Below, piece by piece: positions 43,389 through 53,035 of a stretch of 64,000 bases of DNA. The notes under the pieces were generated by a model, which saw only the letters and a program-made list of their open reading frames with translations, was not told the DNA's origin and made no database searches. The position numbers were made by a program, and so were the translations under genes. The stretch is from Paractinoplanes deccanensis (lineage in GTDB: Bacteria > Actinomycetota > Actinomycetes > Mycobacteriales > Micromonosporaceae): contig NZ_BOMI01000021.1 of NCBI RefSeq assembly GCF_016862115.1, positions 62,001 to 126,000 of the forward strand, written 5' to 3'. Numbering within the stretch: the stretch's first letter is position 1; each line of letters starts with the position of its first letter.

Positions 43389-45260
43389 ATGTCCGACGCC
43401 AGGGCAATCCTACGCATTTCCGTGCTGGGCTCGATCCAGGTGCACCGGGGCCCGGTGCCGATCGATCCCGGGCCCGGCAAACAGCGGGCGGTGCTGGCGG
43501 TGCTGGCGCTGCACGTCGGCCACGCCGTCTCGATCGACGCGCTGCTCGGCGCGGTCTGGGACGGTACGCAGCCGGCCAGCGCCAGGCAGCTGGTGCACAC
43601 CTACGTGGCCCGGCTGCGCCGCCTGCTGGAACCCGACCTTCCTCCCCGGGGCCGCACCAACATCATCAGTTCCGGTCCCGGCGGCTACCGGTTGCTGACC
43701 GGCCGCGAGCTCGTCGACGTCACGCGGTTCGAGCTGCTCTACCGCCGGGCGCAGCAGTTCTCGTCGGCCGACGAGCCGCAACGGACGTTCGAGCTGCTCG
43801 GCGAGGCGATGCGGTTGTGGCGCGACCCCGAGCTGACCGAGCTCAGCGCGCTGCTGCACGCCTCGGACACGCTCGACCTGCTGCGCCGCACGTGGTCCGA
43901 GGCGGCGCTGGACTACGTGCGGGCCGGCCTCGACGTGCGGCAGGCGCCCGCGGTGCTGCCGGTCGCCCGGCGCCTCGCGGCCACCGAGCCGATGAACGAG
44001 ACGGCTCAGGCGCTCTACATGGTCGCGCTGGAGCAGACCGGGCGGCGCGCCGCCGCGGTCCGGCACTTCGACGACATCCGGGTGATGCTCAAGGCGGAGC
44101 TGGGGGTGGGCCCGGGATCGCAGCTGTCCGACGCCTACCGCGCCGTGCTGGCCGGCGACGAGCCGGCGGCCGGGCCGGCCGGTGCGGTCAGCGCGCCGGC
44201 CGAGCAGATCCGGCCACCGTGGCGGGGCCGGGGTCCCGGGCTGGGCCAGCTGATCTATCGCGAGCGCGATCTCGACGCCGTGATGTGCCTGCTCGCGGGG
44301 CAGCGGCTGCTGACGGTCACCGGACCGCCCGGATGCGGCAAGTCCGCCCTGGCACTGCACGCGGCGGCCTGCCTGCGCGACAACCTGCCGGGCGGCGTGG
44401 TGGTCCTCGACTGCGCGGACCTCGGGCCGACGGCCCGCCTGGACCGGCGGCTGAGCATGCTGCTCGGCGCCGAGCCGGCGACCGGCGCGCCGTCGCGGCT
44501 GATCGGCGAGCAGCAGATGCTGATCGTCTTCGACGACGCGGAACTGGTGATGGACGGCTGCGCCGAGGTGGTCGACGACGTGGTGCGCGCGTGCCCGAAC
44601 GTGTCCGTGGTGGTCACCTCCCGTGAGCCGCTGGGCGTGCCGTACGAGACGGTCTGGCGGCTGCGGCCGCTGCGGCTGTCACGCGACGACGAGGCGTGCT
44701 GGGAAGCCGAGCCGCCGGCCGTGCAGTTGTTCGCGCGCCGGGCCGCGCAGGTCCGCCCCGGGCTGCGGCTCGGCGCCGACGAGGTGCGCACCGTCGAGAC
44801 GCTGTGCGAGCAGCTGGACCACCTGCCGCTCGCCGTGGAGCTGGCCGCGGAATGCCTGGCGACGGACACGCTGGACGAGCTGTCCCGGCGGCTCGACGAT
44901 CCGCTGCGGGAGCTGCGGCCGCCGCGCCGGGGGCAGCCGCTGCACCACCGGTCGTTGCAGGCCGCGCTGTTGCGCAGCCTGGGCTGCCTCGACCAGCAGG
45001 AACGGTGGTGCCTGCGCCGGCTGGGTGAGCTGCCGCTGCGGTTCCGCGCCGAGCAGGCCGAGGCGCTCTGGCGCTCGTCGCCGCACGGACCGGTCGACGG
45101 CCGGCTGATGCTGCGGCGCCTGGCCGACAAGTCGCTGCTGTTCGTCCATCACGACCTGGCCGGTCCGGTGTACGGCAAGCTGCGCCTCGTGCACCGGGTG
45201 GCCGTCGGGCTGGGCACCGCCGAGCACCGGTTCGGCGAGCACGCCGTCGCGGTGCGCTGA
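43389..45260 (+). CDS. SARP-family pathway regulator with NB-ARC-like ATPase domain
   Basis: 623 residues. Winged helix (1-95: RISVLGSIQVHRG to GPGGYRL), BTAD (about 100-245: FELLGEAMRLWRDPEL, DIRVMLKAELGVGPGSQL), then an ATPase domain with P-loop TGPPGCGKSALAL near residues 310-318 and LIVFDDAELV. It lacks the long TPR tail of AfsR, so it is a medium-length SARP. GGGAG precedes the ATG at 43389. As the only SARP in the enediyne segment it is the best candidate to bind the 11-bp-spaced GCAA/GAGAAG repeats. It is tail to tail with the reductase gene with no gap. Confidence 0.9.
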   Translation: MSDARAILRISVLGSIQVHRGPVPIDPGPGKQRAVLAVLALHVGHAVSIDALLGAVWDGTQPASARQLVHTYVARLRRLLEPDLPPRGRTNIISSGPGGYRLLTGRELVDVTRFELLYRRAQQFSSADEPQRTFELLGEAMRLWRDPELTELSALLHASDTLDLLRRTWSEAALDYVRAGLDVRQAPAVLPVARRLAATEPMNETAQALYMVALEQTGRRAAAVRHFDDIRVMLKAELGVGPGSQLSDAYRAVLAGDEPAAGPAGAVSAPAEQIRPPWRGRGPGLGQLIYRERDLDAVMCLLAGQRLLTVTGPPGCGKSALALHAAACLRDNLPGGVVVLDCADLGPTARLDRRLSMLLGAEPATGAPSRLIGEQQMLIVFDDAELVMDGCAEVVDDVVRACPNVSVVVTSREPLGVPYETVWRLRPLRLSRDDEACWEAEPPAVQLFARRAAQVRPGLRLGADEVRTVETLCEQLDHLPLAVELAAECLATDTLDELSRRLDDPLRELRPPRRGQPLHHRSLQAALLRSLGCLDQQERWCLRRLGELPLRFRAEQAEALWRSSPHGPVDGRLMLRRLADKSLLFVHHDLAGPVYGKLRLVHRVAVGLGTAEHRFGEHAVAVR

Positions 45261-45983
45261 TCACCCGGCCGCCTCGGGGGCCGGGCTCGCCGGGCAGCCG
45301 TCCAGCTCGGCGATCCGGACACCGATCCGGCCGTGCAGGCCGTGCGCGGTGCTCACCCGGGCCAGCAGCACGGCCAGCGCCTCCATCTCGCGGCTGCTCT
45401 CGATGCCGCCCGCGTCCAGCGGATCGAAGCCGAGCCGCACGGCCAGGTCGAACACCGGTGGTTTGGCGTCCGCCGGCCCGGCCACCGGCAGCGTCACCGG
45501 CCCGTCGCCCATCCGGGTCAGGGCCAGGTGCTCGGCGGCGACCGTGTTGAACGCCTTCACCGTGCGCCAGCCGGCCGCGGCGGCCGCGATGATCTCGCCG
45601 CCCGAGCCGAAGCCGCCCGAGCCGAAGCCGCCCGAGCCGAAGCCGCCCGAGCCGAAGCCGCCGGAGCCGCAGCCTCGGGGCGGCGCCGAACGGTCCGGGC
45701 ACAGGGCCGGATTGGTGGCGTCGATCAGCACGCGCCCACCGCCGCGGTGACCGGCCGGCCCGGCCACCAGCGCGGCGGCCACCGGGTAGGGCAGCGCCAG
45801 CAGCACCGTGCCCGCGTGCCGGAGCACCTCCTCCAGGGTGGCCGCGGCACATCCCGGCGGCAGGCCGGCTGGTGGCGCCTGCTCGCGCCGGGCGGTGCAG
45901 AGCACGGCCGGCACCCCCGCGGCGGCCAGGGCCCGCGCCAGCGCCGTGCCCATCCGGCCCGCGCCGATGATGCCGAGGGTCAT
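45261..45983 (-). CDS. F420H2:NADP oxidoreductase-like protein with GSGGF repeats
   Basis: 240 residues. LGIIGAGRMGTALARALAAA is the Rossmann start, LLALPYP and VLIDATNP follow, and TVKAFNTVAAEHL is the NpdG-type motif. Near residue 110-130 a low-complexity linker of GSGGF units interrupts the fold. The start overlaps the tebC stop, so it is the sixth gene of the enediyne core operon. It could supply F420H2 to the luciferase-like enzyme at 60733 (inference). Confidence 0.85.
   Translation of the reverse strand: MTLGIIGAGRMGTALARALAAAGVPAVLCTARREQAPPAGLPPGCAAATLEEVLRHAGTVLLALPYPVAAALVAGPAGHRGGGRVLIDATNPALCPDRSAPPRGCGSGGFGSGGFGSGGFGSGGFGSGGEIIAAAAAGWRTVKAFNTVAAEHLALTRMGDGPVTLPVAGPADAKPPVFDLAVRLGFDPLDAGGIESSREMEALAVLLARVSTAHGLHGRIGVRIAELDGCPASPAPEAAG
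45601..45660. repeat. Minisatellite: four exact 15-bp units
   Basis: CCCGAGCCGAAGCCG is repeated four times without error, followed by one diverged unit. It is in frame and encodes GSGGF repeats of the reductase on the minus strand. Copy number can change by slippage without breaking the frame. Confidence 0.9.
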
Positions 45984-46420
45984 CGCCCGGCGCCGGCCGG
46001 ATCGTACGGCGCCAGGGCCTCGCGCAGCTCCTCCGGCACCGCCGCCGGCTGCAGCCCGTGCTCCGCGCGCCGCATGCACGCCACGCTCTGCCGGCCCCGG
46101 GCCAGCAGCTGCTCACCGCCGTCGTCGCGGCGCACGTAGTCGAACACCATCGTCAGCCGGTTGCCGGCCATCCGGTCGAGCTCCATCCGGATCTCGACCA
46201 GGTCACCGGCGAAGCTCTCCGCGTAGAACTCCACCGAGCAGTCCACGGTGACCAGGACGAAGTCGCCGGCCAGCATGGCGAGCACGCCCGGCGCCCGGTC
46301 GAGCAGGAACCGCTCGCGGCAGTGCCCCTGCCACCGCACGTAGTGGGCGAAGTAGACGTTGCCCACCACGTTCGTCTCGTCGAAGGTCACCCGATGGCGG
46401 TGCACGTATCGCTCGGGCAT
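45980..46420 (-). CDS. tebC: Enediyne thioesterase (E10/TebC)
   Basis: 146 residues, hotdog-fold thioesterase. VTFDETNVVGNVYFAHYVRW with the following GHCRERFL is the signature of enediyne TebC/E10 proteins (normally DE/EETN-x-VGNVY). It hydrolyses the polyene intermediate from the PksE ACP. It lies 5 bases after pksE and overlaps the reductase gene. Length and position match the known cassette. Confidence 0.95.
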   Translation of the reverse strand: MPERYVHRHRVTFDETNVVGNVYFAHYVRWQGHCRERFLLDRAPGVLAMLAGDFVLVTVDCSVEFYAESFAGDLVEIRMELDRMAGNRLTMVFDYVRRDDGGEQLLARGRQSVACMRRAEHGLQPAAVPEELREALAPYDPAGAGR

Positions 46421-46425
46421 CGCCG

Positions 46426-49400
46426 TCACCCCGTCCCGACCGCGATCGCCACCGGGCCCGCCGTGCTCTCCAGCAGCAGGCTGTGCAGGGTGACCTCGCC
46501 GGACCGCAGGGTGGTGCGGCCGTCCTCCGTGCCGGCGACGGCCAGCGGCGCGGACGGCGGCGCTCCGAGCTTGCCCAGGACCTCGCGGCACGTCCAGACC
46601 CGCAGCGCGCCCTCGCGCCCGGCCCGCTCCGCCACCCGCCGGTCCGCCGCGGTCAGCGGGGGAGGCTCCGCACCGGCCCGCTGCCAGTCGACCGCCACCC
46701 GGCCGGGGCCGGCGGCGACCAGCAGGTGGTCGCCGAGGTGGCTGGCCGAGACCGATCCCGGCCCGGCGCTCACCAGGCGCCCGTCCGCGGCGTGCGTGAC
46801 CGGCGCGCCCGCCAGCCAGCCGGCCACCGCCGCGGTGTGCGCCGGGCCGGCCCGATCGGCCCGGGCGGTGACCAGCTCCACCGGCGGGGCCGGGCTGAGC
46901 CCGGCCAGCGTGCGGGTGAGGCAGGCGCCGGCGAGCTCCAGCGGCCATCGCGTGATCCCGGTATCGCGGACGGCCCGCAGCCGCAGGCCGGTCCACTCCT
47001 CCACCGGCGCACCGGCCTCGTCGGTCACCTCCAGGTCGAAGACGTATCCGGGCGGGTCCTCGGACCGCTGGCGGGCCGAGACGGTGAGCCGGCCGGTGGG
47101 CGGGCGGTGCATCCGGATCTCGTCCACGCCCACGGGCAGCACCATCCGGCCGGGCACACACACCTGGAGCAGGTGCAGGAACGCGTCGCGGGCCGCGGGA
47201 TCGCCCAGGAGCAGGCGCTGGTCCAGGAACGCGGAGAACCACGGCTCCCGCGGGCCGGCGTCCACGACGCCCACGCAGCGGTAGGCGCCCACCGCCCGGT
47301 AGCCGAGCACGCGCCGGAACCGCGGGCCGTGGAAGAACAGCGGCCCGTACAGGTGCCCGGCCGGCATCTCGGCCACCCGGAGCGGGGCGGTGGCCCGGCC
47401 CGGCGGTGCCGCCGCTCCGCCGAGCCGGGCCCGGAAATGCTCGGTGGCGAAGCCGGTCTCGTCGCTGCGCAGCACCACGTCCACAGTGCCGTCGTGCCGC
47501 GCCAGGGCGGCCAGCCGCAGCGTCCGGCGGTCGCGGTCGGGCACGGTGACCGGGTGGTCGAGCCGGACGCCGGTGACGAGCGCCGCCGGCCCGGCCAGCG
47601 CCGCGGCGCACTGGGCCATCGCCTCCAGGCCCAGGACGGCCGGCAGCACGGCCGCCCCGTCGATGCGGTGATCGTTCAGGTACGGGTCGGTGCCGGTCGA
47701 CACCCCGGCGGCCGCGACCAGCTCGGTGCGGGGCGTGTGCACCAGCGGCGTCTCCAGGAACCGCCCGGCCACCGGCTCGCGCTCGCCGAGCCAGCGCAAC
47801 ACCGGTCCGGTGGGCAGCCGGCCGGTGACCAGCACGGTGGGCGGCAGGCCGGCGGTGGACAGCAGGCGCAGCAGGGTGGCGGGGCCGGCCTCCACCGGTA
47901 TCGGGTCGAGGCCGCGCCGGATCAGCCCGTCGAGGACGCCCAGTCGCACGCCCATGCCGGCGCCAGACCAGGCCGACCACTCGACGTTGAGCCAGCGGGT
48001 GCCGGGCCGCTCCTCGGCCAGCCGCGCGCAGCGCCGGGCCAGCCATTCGTTGGCCACCGCGTAGTGCGCCTCGCCGGCCAGCCCGGTGCGGGCGATCACC
48101 GAGCCGAAGGTGACCGCGAAGGCCAACTCGCCGGGGTCGAGCGCGGCGAGCACGTTGTCGAACCCGCCCGCCTTGGCCGCGGCGGCGGCGTCCATCGCCG
48201 CGACGTCGAGGTCCGGGATGAGCGCCGGCGCGTTGCTCCCGGCGGCGTGCAGCAGCCCGCGGACCGGGCCGTGCCGGCGCCGCACCTCGCCCAGCACCCG
48301 GGCCAGCGCGCCGGCGTCGGTCACGTCGGCCACCCGGTAGTCCGCGCCGGGCAGCCGGGACAGCGTCGCCCGCACCTGCGGGTCGGTGCCCGGCGCCCGG
48401 CCCAGCAGCACCATCCGCGCGCCGGTGAAGCCGGCCAGCGCGACCGCGCACTCGGCGCCGATGCCCTTGGCGCCCCCGGTCACCACGCACACCTCGCCCG
48501 CACGCAGCGGGATCCGGTCCGGGGCGGCCGGGGCGAGCGGCACCGGCGCCATCATCGGCACCTGGCGCCGGCCGTCGCCGGTGAGGACCAGCTCGGCGTA
48601 GGGGGCGAGCTCGCGCCGCGCCTCGGCGGCGGCCCGGGCCACGCCGGCCGGGTCGGCGGGCACCTCGGCCACCAGCACCGGGACGCCCGGGGCCTCGGCG
48701 GCGAGGCTGCGGCCGACGGCGGCGCCGACACCGCCGTGATGCACCACGACGAGCGGCACGCGGTCGCGGTGCGCGGCTTGCAGCGCCGCGACCACGTCCG
48801 CCGCCGGTGCGGGGGCCGGCCACGGCGGCAGCGCGAGGACGTACGCCGGGGCGCCCTCGGACGGGCCGAAGGCGGAGCGGACCGCATCGGCCAGGGGGTG
48901 GCCGGCGAGGTCGCCGACGACGGTGAACGAACGCGGCGCCGGATCGCCGCGGCGCGCCTCCTCCGGGACGAGGACGGGGGCGAACGCCCGCACCCAGGGG
49001 GCCACCCCGGCCGGGGGCGCCTCGCCCTCGTCCGCCGCGGGGAGGTCCGCGACGGTCTCCGCCAGCTCGCGGACCGTCGCGGTGCTGAGCGCGAGCGGCG
49101 CGGCCGGCATCGCCCGGCCCAGCCGCGCGGCCACCGCGGCGGCGAGCTGGGCGACCCGCAGCGAGGTCAGATGCAGCCCGGCCAGCAGCCGGGCGTCCGG
49201 CGCGATGGTGCCGGCGTCGAGCTCCAGGGCCTCCGCGACGGCGGCGACGGTGACGGCCAGCGGGTCGTCGTCCCGCTCGGCGGTCCCGGCCGGCGCGGCC
49301 GGGGCGGGTGCCTCCCGGCCGGCGGCCGGCGGGGCGGCCTCGCACGGGTTGCTCAGCAGCACCCGCTCGCGGCCGAGCGGGAAGGGCCGGGTGAAGCGGC

Positions 49401-52032
49401 CCGCGTACAGCGGCGCCAGGGTGCGGCACCGGCCGGCGGCGAACAGCGCGGCGGTGACCGACGCGACGCCCTCGGCGGACGGTGATCCGGCGTCCAGGCA
49501 GACCACCGCCGGCCCGGCCAGGCCGGCCATCACGTGGCCCGGCCCGACCTCGACGAACAGGCCGGCGGAGAGCCGGGCCAGCGCGGGCGCGAAGCGCACC
49601 GGCGCGGTCAGCTGCCGGACGAGCAGCTCCACGGGGTCGTTCGCGGCGGACAGCCAGCCGCCGGTGACGGTGGAGGCCACCCGGCGGCGGATCGGGCGCC
49701 AGGCCAGGGCGGCGGCCGCCGACTTCACCCGCGGCGCGGCCGCCGCCATGGCCGGCGAGTGGAAGGCGTGCGCGACCGGCAGCCAGGTGGCGTCGATGCC
49801 CCGGCGCGCCGCCTCGCCGATCACCCGGCCCACCGCCATACGGCCGCCGGAGATCACGGTGCGGCGCTCGCCGTTGTCGGCCGCGATCACCACGTCGGTG
49901 CCGCGCAGCAGGTCGGCGACCGTCTCGGGATCGGCCCGCAGGCTCGCCATGCCGCCGGGCGCGGGGTCGGCCTCGGCCATGGCCGCGCCGCGCGCGGTGG
50001 CCAGCGCGTACGCGTCCGCCTCCCGCAGCGCGCCGGCCCAGACCAGCGCGCCGATCTCGCCGAGGCTGTGCCCGGTCGCCATGGCCGCGTCCGCGCCGAT
50101 CGCGGCCAGCCAGCGCAGTCCGGCGAGGATGCCGCGCATGATGGCCGGCTGCGCCACGTCGGTGCCGGCGACGCCGGCCGGGTCCGCGGGCAGCGCGAGG
50201 GGATCGTCGTATCCGGGCGGGAGCGCGCCGAGCAGCGCGCCGAGCGCGCCGGGCCCGGGATGGCACGGCGCCGCCTGCCCGGGAAACAACAGCGCGACGG
50301 ACGGGCGTTCGGGCCCGCCGAGGAACACCCGGCGCACGGGGTCGATCAGCGTGGTGACGCCCCCGTCCAGCCGGTCGCACCCGTGCCGGGCGGCGGCCGC
50401 CAGCTCGTCCGGGGCGGCGACCGCGGCGGCGAACCGGTAGGGCGCGTCCACCGTCTCGCCGCCGGCCAGGGTCGCCGCCAGGTCACCCAGCTCGCCGCGG
50501 GACAGCGTGCCCGCCAGCTCGCCGGCCCGGGCCAGCTTCGCCGACAGCGCCTCCCGGCTCGCGGCGGCGCAGACCACGACCTCGTGGCTCGGCGGCGCGG
50601 CGCCGAGCCGGCGCTCGGCGGTGCTGAGCCGGCCGCGCCGCCGGGACGTGATCCCGCCGAGCACCGCGTGCACGTTGATGCCGCCGAAGCCCATCGCGCT
50701 GACCGAGGCGTAGCGCCGGCCCGCCGGCCACGGCCGGGCCTCGCCGAGGATCTCCAGGGCCGCGCCCGGCTCGGTGAGCAACGGGTGCGGTTCCGCGCAT
50801 CCGGTGGTCGGCGGCAGCACCCCGTGGTGCACGGCCAGCACCGCCTTGAGCAGGCCGGCCACCCCGGCCGCCGCCTTGGTGTGGCCGAGGTTGGCCTTGA
50901 TGCTGCCCAGCGCCGCCACGTGCTCGGCGCGGCGGCGCAGGGCGAGCAGGGCGCCGAGCTCGGCGCGGTCGCCGACCGCCGTCCCGGTCCCGTGCCCCTC
51001 GACCAGGCGCACCGCCCCGGGGTCGAGGCGGGCGTGCTGGTAGGCCCGGCGCAGGGCCAGCGCCTGACCGGCGGGCTCCGGCCGGGTCAGGCCCCCGCCG
51101 CCGTCCGACGACATCCCCCAGCCCAGCAGGTGGGCGTACGTGCGCAGTCCCCGCTCCCGGGCGAACGACTCGCGGCACAGCACCACGACGCCGCAGCCCT
51201 CGCCGGGCAGGAACCCGGTCGGGCGCCGGTCGTACACCCGCATCTCGCCGTGCGCCATCGCGCCGACCCGGGCGAAGCCGACCAGCTCGAACGGGTCGAG
51301 GCTGAGGTCGACCCCGCCGGCGAGCGCCACGTCGAGCCGGCCGTCGGCGAGCGCGCCCGCGGCCGTGGCGACGGCCAGCAACGACGAGGCGCAGGCGCCG
51401 TCCACCGTGTAGCCGAGACCGTGGAAGTCGAAGTGGTTGCACACCCGGCCGGCGATCGTGTTGGCCAGGGCGCCGGCGAGCGTCTCGTCGGACGGCTCCG
51501 GGAACGGCTCCTTGTACGCGCGCTCGATCGCCTCGACCAGGCGGGACTGCTCGGCGGCGGGCAGGCCGGCGCCGGCCAGCGCGCCCAGCACCGAGCGCCG
51601 GACGTACGGCCAGCGGGTCCGCATCGCGGCCGCCCGGGAGAACTCGCCGGTGAGCGTGTTGCCGAGCACCACGCCGGCGCGGCTGCGATCCAGCCCGTCG
51701 CCGTCCGGGAACCCGGCGTCCGCGAGCGCCGCCGAGCTCACGTCGAGAGCGAGCCAATGTGTCGTGTCGACGGCCCGGAACGTGGGGCCGGCGACCCCGA
51801 AGCGCTGCCGGTCGAACGTCCAGTCGCTGATCAGCCCGGCCCGGGTGACGTACGTCTGGTCCGGGCCGTCGCCGCCGTAGTCGGCCAGGGGGAGCCGCTG
51901 CGGCGGCAGCCGGCGGAAGGAGCGCCGCCGCGCCATGACGTTCTCCCACAACCGTTGTGGGCCGTCCGCCTCCGGGTAGCGGCACGCCATCCCGATGACG
52001 GCCACTCTCTCGGTCATCCGTCCGCCGGCCAC
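46426..52032 (-). CDS. pksE: Iterative enediyne polyketide synthase (PksE)
   Basis: 1868 residues, typical for PksE. KS 6-460 (Cys214 in DGACASS, His347 in GHGTGT, His384 in NLGHTKA). AT about 575-890 (Ser656 in GHSLGE; HAFHSP at 755-760 suggests malonyl-CoA). ACP about 925-1000 with Ser957 in LHLTSLR. KR about 1178-1400 (TGGAKGIG; Tyr1324). DH about 1430-1690 (His1455 in DHRIDGAAVLP). C-terminal PPTase about 1700-1868 (VDWQ at 1781; RVWTCREVLGKL at 1811). The GTG at 52032 has AGGAGGA 4 bases upstream, overlapping the unbU stop; ATG at 52017 is the alternative. It makes the linear polyene precursor of the enediyne core. Confidence 0.97.
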   Translation of the reverse strand: MAGGRMTERVAVIGMACRYPEADGPQRLWENVMARRRSFRRLPPQRLPLADYGGDGPDQTYVTRAGLISDWTFDRQRFGVAGPTFRAVDTTHWLALDVSSAALADAGFPDGDGLDRSRAGVVLGNTLTGEFSRAAAMRTRWPYVRRSVLGALAGAGLPAAEQSRLVEAIERAYKEPFPEPSDETLAGALANTIAGRVCNHFDFHGLGYTVDGACASSLLAVATAAGALADGRLDVALAGGVDLSLDPFELVGFARVGAMAHGEMRVYDRRPTGFLPGEGCGVVVLCRESFARERGLRTYAHLLGWGMSSDGGGGLTRPEPAGQALALRRAYQHARLDPGAVRLVEGHGTGTAVGDRAELGALLALRRRAEHVAALGSIKANLGHTKAAAGVAGLLKAVLAVHHGVLPPTTGCAEPHPLLTEPGAALEILGEARPWPAGRRYASVSAMGFGGINVHAVLGGITSRRRGRLSTAERRLGAAPPSHEVVVCAAASREALSAKLARAGELAGTLSRGELGDLAATLAGGETVDAPYRFAAAVAAPDELAAAARHGCDRLDGGVTTLIDPVRRVFLGGPERPSVALLFPGQAAPCHPGPGALGALLGALPPGYDDPLALPADPAGVAGTDVAQPAIMRGILAGLRWLAAIGADAAMATGHSLGEIGALVWAGALREADAYALATARGAAMAEADPAPGGMASLRADPETVADLLRGTDVVIAADNGERRTVISGGRMAVGRVIGEAARRGIDATWLPVAHAFHSPAMAAAAPRVKSAAAALAWRPIRRRVASTVTGGWLSAANDPVELLVRQLTAPVRFAPALARLSAGLFVEVGPGHVMAGLAGPAVVCLDAGSPSAEGVASVTAALFAAGRCRTLAPLYAGRFTRPFPLGRERVLLSNPCEAAPPAAGREAPAPAAPAGTAERDDDPLAVTVAAVAEALELDAGTIAPDARLLAGLHLTSLRVAQLAAAVAARLGRAMPAAPLALSTATVRELAETVADLPAADEGEAPPAGVAPWVRAFAPVLVPEEARRGDPAPRSFTVVGDLAGHPLADAVRSAFGPSEGAPAYVLALPPWPAPAPAADVVAALQAAHRDRVPLVVVHHGGVGAAVGRSLAAEAPGVPVLVAEVPADPAGVARAAAEARRELAPYAELVLTGDGRRQVPMMAPVPLAPAAPDRIPLRAGEVCVVTGGAKGIGAECAVALAGFTGARMVLLGRAPGTDPQVRATLSRLPGADYRVADVTDAGALARVLGEVRRRHGPVRGLLHAAGSNAPALIPDLDVAAMDAAAAAKAGGFDNVLAALDPGELAFAVTFGSVIARTGLAGEAHYAVANEWLARRCARLAEERPGTRWLNVEWSAWSGAGMGVRLGVLDGLIRRGLDPIPVEAGPATLLRLLSTAGLPPTVLVTGRLPTGPVLRWLGEREPVAGRFLETPLVHTPRTELVAAAGVSTGTDPYLNDHRIDGAAVLPAVLGLEAMAQCAAALAGPAALVTGVRLDHPVTVPDRDRRTLRLAALARHDGTVDVVLRSDETGFATEHFRARLGGAAAPPGRATAPLRVAEMPAGHLYGPLFFHGPRFRRVLGYRAVGAYRCVGVVDAGPREPWFSAFLDQRLLLGDPAARDAFLHLLQVCVPGRMVLPVGVDEIRMHRPPTGRLTVSARQRSEDPPGYVFDLEVTDEAGAPVEEWTGLRLRAVRDTGITRWPLELAGACLTRTLAGLSPAPPVELVTARADRAGPAHTAAVAGWLAGAPVTHAADGRLVSAGPGSVSASHLGDHLLVAAGPGRVAVDWQRAGAEPPPLTAADRRVAERAGREGALRVWTCREVLGKLGAPPSAPLAVAGTEDGRTTLRSGEVTLHSLLLESTAGPVAIAVGTG

Positions 52033-52041
52033 CTGGTCCTC

Positions 52042-52998
52042 CTAGCCCCCGACGCGGGCAGCGGCCTCCGGCGCCTGCGCGGCAACCGCGGGCGGCCGGT
52101 CCGGCGTCGTGATCTCGGTCCGCTCGCGGCGGGCCTTGCGGGCGAGGGTGAACAGGAACCGGCCGGCGCACACGATGGTCAGCGCGTAGAACAGGCCGAA
52201 GGTGATGTGCGCGACGACCAGCAAGCCGTAGACGCCGGCCGTCGCCGCCCCGAACAGCACCTGGTCGCGCGGGCGGGAGGGCGAGGTCTGCGGGTCGGTG
52301 ATCATGTAGTTGGTGAACAGGATGAAGGCGACGCCGGTCACCACCAGCAGGGTCGAGGCGAGCGTGTCGGGCAGGAACGCCGCCCGCAGGACGGCCTGCG
52401 CCAGGAAGCCGCCGACCCACCCGGCGATCAGTGGCATCCGTCCGGTGAGCTTCGCGTTGATCATGGTGCCGGCGACCAGGATGGCGGCCGGCAACGCCCA
52501 GTCGATCACCGAGCCGGTGTTCTCGGTGAACTGGTACGGCGGCGCGATCGACACCCAGGTGAAGCAGAGCAGCGTGGCGGCGATGCCCAGGTTGCTCGGG
52601 TTGAACAGGTGCCGCGGCACGCCGCCCACCCGCAGGCGCAGCACGTACTTGCTGCCGATCGCGACGGTCACCGCGAAGACCGTCGGCATGAGCCGCTCGT
52701 TGCCGTAGAGCAGCATCGCGCAGGCGAGCGCCGCGATGTGCGCGGGCAGCAGGAAGTTCACCATGGCCGTGGCCGAGCCGCGGTACCGGGCCGGGCGGCG
52801 CTGCGCCCACGCGTCCACGGTCTCCAGGACCAGGCTCAGGGGGTACGCCACCAGCAGCGCCACGATCGGCGTCAGGTACGCCTGCTCGAAGCCGAGGAAC
52901 GCGTGCCCGGCGATGGTGAAGACGGTGATGGACGCGGCGAACCGGCGTAGCGCGGTGAGCCCCTTGGCGGACCGGCCGGGAACTTGAGAGGCGGTCAT
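52042..52998 (-). CDS. unbU: Enediyne cassette membrane protein UnbU (E5-type)
   Basis: 318 residues with about 8-10 membrane segments (an early SITVFTIAGHAFLGFEQAYL, PIVALLVAYPLSLVLETVDA, LLVVTGVAFILFTNYMITDP). RLRVGGVPRHLFNPSNLGI and the DPQTSP loop are RnfD/NqrB-like, as known for UnbU. A soluble basic tail follows. GGAGGAAC precedes the ATG. It is always found with pksE in enediyne clusters; its exact role is unknown. Confidence 0.93.
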   Translation of the reverse strand: MTASQVPGRSAKGLTALRRFAASITVFTIAGHAFLGFEQAYLTPIVALLVAYPLSLVLETVDAWAQRRPARYRGSATAMVNFLLPAHIAALACAMLLYGNERLMPTVFAVTVAIGSKYVLRLRVGGVPRHLFNPSNLGIAATLLCFTWVSIAPPYQFTENTGSVIDWALPAAILVAGTMINAKLTGRMPLIAGWVGGFLAQAVLRAAFLPDTLASTLLVVTGVAFILFTNYMITDPQTSPSRPRDQVLFGAATAGVYGLLVVAHITFGLFYALTIVCAGRFLFTLARKARRERTEITTPDRPPAVAAQAPEAAARVGG

Positions 52999-53035
52999 CG
53001 CGGTTCCTCCTGCGACGGATCGATGCCGGGCGGCG

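Noticed and set aside
45601..45660. Short tandem repeats as a CRISPR array
   Set aside because: Units are 15 bp with no spacers and are coding. No other regularly spaced repeats or cas genes are present.
45333..45750. Plus-strand frames giving Pro-Lys-Pro-Glu repeats, resembling a proline-rich protein
   Set aside because: They are the reverse of the 15-bp repeat inside the reductase gene, whose Rossmann and KAFNTV motifs are clear.
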